Origin: a virus
DNA: 35,034 bases
Direction: 5' to 3' (one strand)
IMG/VR virus record: IMGVR_UViG_3300023301_000043
Span: 1-35,034 of that record
Below the pieces are notes generated by a model that worked only from the letters and a program-made list of their open reading frames with translations, searched no databases and had not been told where the DNA came from. The translations under genes and the position numbers were made by a program. Positions within the stretch are counted from its first letter, which is position 1. Each line of letters opens with the position of its first letter. Shown one piece after another: positions 31,743 to 35,034 of this stretch.

Positions 31743-32474
31743 TTGAGTATAATTCTTAAAAATTGGGTAACAATATTTTTCTTTATACTAGCCTTACTTA
31801 TAGGTTGGTATTTAGCTAATAAATTTTCAGACAGTAAAATTAGAAAGCTAGAAAAAGAAGTAAAGAGCATAGTGTTAAAAAATGACAGTCTTGTTATTCT
31901 ACAGAAGGGCCTTTACTCAAAACTAGTAGCGGATACAGCTACAGCAAAACAACTTAAAATAAAAGTAGAAGAGTTACAATTGGAGTTAAAAAAGCCAAAT
32001 CTAGTAATCGAGCAAGAGGTGGTATTTGACACAATAGAAACAACAATAGAAGTTGTAAAAAAATCGGAAGGTAGTTTTGAATTTAATGACTACTACCCAA
32101 TAAAAGAAGATTATTTTATAAAATACAGTGCAAACATAGACACTAAAACTAAAACAGGCAAAGGCAAATTTACATTAAAACCTTTATCTTTTTCTTTGGG
32201 AATAGAAGAGGAGTCTAAAGGTATGTATAGATTAAATACTAAAGTTCCAGACTTTGTAAAAATATCTAAAATAGATGTAATATCCTTACCTTACGAAGAG
32301 AAGTTTAAAAAAGACGTTTTCGGTTTCATTTTCGGAGCAGGATACGGAAAATCCTTTCAGACAGACTCACAGTTTATACAGATGAACACAGGTATTAGAA
32401 TTAATAAAACATACTTATTTATAAACGCAGGTACAAACCAAACGGTAGGTGCCTCACTAATGGTAGAATTTTAA
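31743..32474 (+). CDS. Spanin-like membrane-anchored coiled-coil protein (243 aa)
   Basis: TTG start at 31743, with no other in-frame start near the N-terminus. Residues 7-26 form a membrane anchor (IFFFILALLIGWYLAN) followed by a basic/polar coiled coil at 30-95 (KIRKLEKEVKSIVLKND...) and a beta-rich C-terminal part (residues 100-243) rich in Tyr, Phe and Gly, ending SLMVEF. N-in anchor plus periplasmic coiled coil is the layout of inner-membrane spanins; the C-terminal beta part, with strand pairs such as FGFIFGAGYGKSF and TYLFINAGT ending in Phe, resembles an outer-membrane beta segment, so one protein may span the envelope. Position after holin and DUF5675 fits. Function inferred. Confidence 0.6.
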   Translation: MSIILKNWVTIFFFILALLIGWYLANKFSDSKIRKLEKEVKSIVLKNDSLVILQKGLYSKLVADTATAKQLKIKVEELQLELKKPNLVIEQEVVFDTIETTIEVVKKSEGSFEFNDYYPIKEDYFIKYSANIDTKTKTGKGKFTLKPLSFSLGIEEESKGMYRLNTKVPDFVKISKIDVISLPYEEKFKKDVFGFIFGAGYGKSFQTDSQFIQMNTGIRINKTYLFINAGTNQTVGASLMVEF

Positions 32475-32475
32475 C

Positions 32476-33012
32476 ATGGATTCAAATATAGGTAAAATAA
32501 GGTTAGACTTTCAAATATTAGACTCTGGAGATCCAAGGGTCATTCTTGTATCTGACTTTTCAGAGTGGTTGGTTATTGAAGACATGCCAGCATATTTATA
32601 TGTTACACCACCCAGTATGGAAGAAGCGATAGTAAGGGTGTTCAACAAAAACGCAACAAATGGACTTAATAGTTTAAATTTAGGTTTGAGTTGTGGTGAA
32701 GAGTTAGAAAACTTGGAAGATGGAATATGGAATATAAAAGTACGTGGAGGAAAAAACGGAGAAAGGATTGTTGAGAAATACTATCTAAAAAAAGATGAAT
32801 TACAAATAGAGCTAGACAAGGTTTGGGTAAAATTAGGAATAGAGTACGATATCTTTGATAGAGAAGTTAGAGATTATTTGCTATATATCGTAGGATTTTT
32901 AGAAGCAGCTTCTGCTCAAATAAGACAAGGAGATGTTCCTAAAGCAAAGGAATTTTTTAAGCTCGCTCAGAATAAGATGGAAGCCTTTAAAGAATGTAAA
33001 AACTGTATTTAA
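32476..33012 (+). CDS. Hypothetical protein, Bacteroidota-phage tail-associated type (178 aa)
   Basis: A beta-rich half (residues 1-110: LDFQILDSGDPRVILVSDFSEW, then NLDDGIWNIKVRGG-like stretch EDGIWNIKV) and a helical half (120-178) ending ECKNCI with a Cys pair. The NL.DGIWNIK strand pattern is typical of small structural proteins encoded after the lysis genes in flavobacterial phages; no named family. One base separates it from the previous gene and it abuts the next one. Confidence 0.6.
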   Translation: MDSNIGKIRLDFQILDSGDPRVILVSDFSEWLVIEDMPAYLYVTPPSMEEAIVRVFNKNATNGLNSLNLGLSCGEELENLEDGIWNIKVRGGKNGERIVEKYYLKKDELQIELDKVWVKLGIEYDIFDREVRDYLLYIVGFLEAASAQIRQGDVPKAKEFFKLAQNKMEAFKECKNCI

Positions 33013-33354
33013 ATGCCACTAAGTAATCAAATAAAAAATTTAGCGATAGTAGCCTTAGAGGTAGAGAAATTCCTTATTGACTATGTAACAAAAGAGAACT
33101 TAAAAAAAAGGTTTGGCATAGGAAAAACAGTTAAAAAAGACAAATTTTTACACACGCTTATAATACACAGAATATTATCAAAACCTTCGTGCGAAATTAA
33201 AAACTTCACCGAGAAAGTAATACTAGAAGGTAACGAAGATTGTAAGGAACAGTATAATAAAACTAAAATAAAAACCGTATACGTAAATAAGGATACTTCA
33301 GATAATGTAGACGAAGTTCCCAATGTTACTTGTGCATCAAAAATAGAATGGTAA
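33013..33354 (+). CDS. Hypothetical small protein (113 aa)
   Basis: Basic N-terminal helices (LAIVALEVEKFLIDYVTKENLKKRFG) and a Cys-containing middle (KPSCEIKNF, GNEDCKEQYN) with an acidic end. Unknown function. The ATG follows directly on the previous stop and the next gene starts one base after its own stop, so it is co-expressed with the tail genes. Confidence 0.6.
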   Translation: MPLSNQIKNLAIVALEVEKFLIDYVTKENLKKRFGIGKTVKKDKFLHTLIIHRILSKPSCEIKNFTEKVILEGNEDCKEQYNKTKIKTVYVNKDTSDNVDEVPNVTCASKIEW

Positions 33355-33355
33355 T

Positions 33356-34279
33356 ATGGACGAACTAAAAAAGTTTTTTGTTTTAGGATTACCAGAAAAA
33401 GAACATAGATGCCCCAATGCACTTTACATTGTAAGAACGGATGCGGATAAAGTAGAGATATATTTTACCGATAGACTTAAAAATGTTTTAACCCCTGAGT
33501 TTGAAACAGAAGTAATTTCACAGCTAGGAACTATAGAAGTTTCCAACTTAGATGAAAGTACAAACATAGAAGTAGCACAGTATATACTAGATGCAATAGC
33601 TAATGAAGTAGCTTATGAACAACCTTCTTCAACTTTATCTTTGGGTGACAATTTAGTAGAAGCTGGTTCCACTATTGAAAGAACGATAGTATCCAGTTTT
33701 ATCAGAAATGATGCGGGGCCTGTAAGCAGACAAAGAATAAGTAGGGGGAATACAGATATACTAGATAGCTTATCTACGGATTTAGTAAAAGAAGTTGAAG
33801 ATACTGTGACTATAAGCAGAGGTACCACAGAGTACTCTTCTATTATAAATTATGGTATAGGTTTAGTAAAACAAAATAATCTAGGGGAAATAGATGACAC
33901 AAATAGAATATTTGTTGGTAGCGTACTAAAAAGCAACTCTATAAAAGGAGAGATAAAGATATTTTATAAAACAGCAAATAGCTTTTCATCAGATGGAGAA
34001 CAGTTAAGACAAACAGCAACAGGCAGTATTTTTGAAAGTATAAATTCCTTCTCATTTTATGTTGACGGAACACACACTAGTATAGCTATACCCACAGATA
34101 TAGATGTATCTAACATAGAAATTAAAACTTCTAACAGTGAGAATGTAACTTCAAACTTTACAAATAATGAGAGTAACATAAGTATTCCAGATGCGGGCTC
34201 TAATCTACAGTCATACAGAATTTATAACTATTCTTCTGGGGTTCCACTTGAAGCAACACTAACAATCACTTTATCATAA
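33356..34279 (+). CDS. Probable tail or fibre-attachment protein (307 aa)
   Basis: Acidic, Ser/Thr/Asn-rich with repeated short beta stretches. The N-terminal 130 residues (ELKKFFVLGLPEKEHRCPNALYIV, later AQYILDAIANEVAYE) look folded, the rest is low-complexity beta (SNIEIKTSNSENVTSNFTNN) as in fibre-linked proteins. Directly upstream of the fibre gene (stop to ATG 3 bases). No named family, so the assignment is from composition and place. Confidence 0.6.
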   Translation: MDELKKFFVLGLPEKEHRCPNALYIVRTDADKVEIYFTDRLKNVLTPEFETEVISQLGTIEVSNLDESTNIEVAQYILDAIANEVAYEQPSSTLSLGDNLVEAGSTIERTIVSSFIRNDAGPVSRQRISRGNTDILDSLSTDLVKEVEDTVTISRGTTEYSSIINYGIGLVKQNNLGEIDDTNRIFVGSVLKSNSIKGEIKIFYKTANSFSSDGEQLRQTATGSIFESINSFSFYVDGTHTSIAIPTDIDVSNIEIKTSNSENVTSNFTNNESNISIPDAGSNLQSYRIYNYSSGVPLEATLTITLS

Positions 34280-34282
34280 AAT

Positions 34283-35034
34283 ATGAGCAGTTTTAATCTT
34301 TTTAATAAAGTAAAAGTAACCACTCCACATGCAAGTCCAGACTCTTACTATGGAACATATACCTCAATAGCTGAAGCCAAATCTCAGGTACCCTTAGGAA
34401 TAAGAGAGATAGGTAGAACAGTAGGCATAGTGTTTGTAGATGGTGGCGTTTCAAAAGTAAAAGAATATTGGTGGGAGTCTAATACAAGTGATGAAGGTTT
34501 AGTCCTAAAAGGAAAAGGAGCTTTACACAGTAACTTAACCCTAGACGATGGAACCAACCCTCATGGAACGACTAAGGATGATGTAGAATTAGGTTTAGCC
34601 GATAATACTTCCGATGCTGATAAACCATTAAGTAATGCCGATGTAGATGCTCTAGCTTTAAAGGTAAATAAGGTTACTGGAAGTAGTTTAATAGAAGATA
34701 CTTCGGTTACAAGATTAGCTGATACGAGTGGAGAAAATACAGGAGATCAAGACTTAAGTGGGAAGCTAGATAAAAACACATTAATCACACCTGACACTAA
34801 AACAAAAATCACTTACGATGCAGATGGTTTAATTACAGTAGGTGAGGATGCAACTACTCAGGATATAGAACCAAGCACAGATCGAAAATACCTAACTGAC
34901 TCTCAGTTAGCAACGGTTCAAGATACATCAGGGGAAAACACGGGAGATCAAGACATATCAGTTAAAGTAGACAAAGTTAATGGCAGTAGTCTAATAGAAG
35001 ACTCCTCCATTACAAGATTAGCTGACACGAGTGG
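34283..35034 (+). CDS. Tail fibre or spike protein, 5' part only
   Basis: ORF from ATG 34283 open to the window end (over 250 codons visible, incomplete). After a 40-residue start with GIREIGRTVGIVFVDGG, the string HSNLTLDDGTNPHGTTKDDVELGLAD is the classic fibre-shaft unit (NPHGTT..DVGLG) of tail fibres. From about residue 125 there are repeated units of the form GSSLIEDTSVTRLADTSGENTGDQD, giving a beta-rich shaft. The C-terminal receptor-binding tip lies outside the window. Fibre identity is well supported by the shaft unit; the receptor is unknown. Confidence 0.8.
   Translation, partial: MSSFNLFNKVKVTTPHASPDSYYGTYTSIAEAKSQVPLGIREIGRTVGIVFVDGGVSKVKEYWWESNTSDEGLVLKGKGALHSNLTLDDGTNPHGTTKDDVELGLADNTSDADKPLSNADVDALALKVNKVTGSSLIEDTSVTRLADTSGENTGDQDLSGKLDKNTLITPDTKTKITYDADGLITVGEDATTQDIEPSTDRKYLTDSQLATVQDTSGENTGDQDISVKVDKVNGSSLIEDSSITRLADTS
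34664..35034 (+). repeat. Tandem-like repeats in the fibre gene
   Basis: A 68-base unit at 34664-34731 recurs at 34967-35034 (same codons GSSLIEDxSxTRLADTSG, mostly synonymous changes). A second module, GENTGDQD, at 34730-34755 recurs at 34931-34956. The copies differ mainly at third codon positions, so they are diverged duplicates and not recent ones. Confidence 0.75.

Noticed and set aside
1-35034. CRISPR array, insertion sequence or integrase
   Set aside because: No regularly spaced short repeats, no transposase or integrase gene and no attachment-like duplication was seen; the only mobile parts are the intein and the homing-type nucleases.

Overview
The window is part of a lytic tailed-phage genome that infects a Bacteroidota host, most likely of the Flavobacteriia. 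The phage assignment rests on an unbroken large terminase, portal, scaffold and major capsid series, followed by a holin and tail-fibre genes. The host assignment rests on the transcription signals. The DNA is AT-rich, genes mostly lack strong Shine-Dalgarno sites, and at least ten intergenic sites carry the Bacteroidota-type promoter (TTTG or TTG, 19-20 bases, TAnnTTTG). I cannot name the phage or its genus.

Left arm (1 to about 12.9 kb, all leftward): early or middle genes for DNA metabolism, tightly packed and often overlapping. From the promoter end they are an unknown gene, an SF2 helicase interrupted by a 390-residue LAGLIDADG intein, a NinG/Rap-like nuclease, a coiled-coil protein, a RecA/UvsX recombinase, a GroES-like co-chaperonin, a GIY-YIG-like nuclease, PhoH, a dATP/dGTP pyrophosphohydrolase-like protein, small unknown genes, an SSB-like protein with an acidic tail ending LPF, more small genes, a metallophosphoesterase, a cREC-domain protein and an HNH nuclease. 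Four small genes (31, 46, 48 and 83 aa) are added here or have their starts corrected.

Centre (12.9 to 14.26 kb): about 960 bases with no convincing protein gene. It holds a leftward promoter with ideal spacing, a candidate small RNA of about 110 nt with its own intrinsic terminator, then some 600 bases dense in hairpins, two of them closed by GNRA tetraloops when read leftward. One 83-residue gene with its own promoter and terminator lies to the right, then a divergent promoter starts the right arm.

Right arm (14.26 to 35.03 kb, all rightward): late genes. A cluster of small genes (one zinc-binding, one DUF1573-like) ends at a clear terminator. Terminase, portal and scaffold each have their own promoter, then comes the capsid gene with its terminator. 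A free-standing EDxHD/Vsr-like homing endonuclease sits directly behind the capsid terminator. Next are presumed connector proteins, a large abundant virion protein, a hairpin-rich intergenic stretch, a lysis cassette (holin, DUF5675 protein, spanin-like protein) and tail/fibre genes that run off the window end.

The parts most worth following up are the noncoding centre with its candidate small RNA, three sub-classes of promoter that share extended sequence beyond the consensus, and a leader motif (AATCACTA) repeated before the capsid gene, the 658-residue virion gene and the holin.
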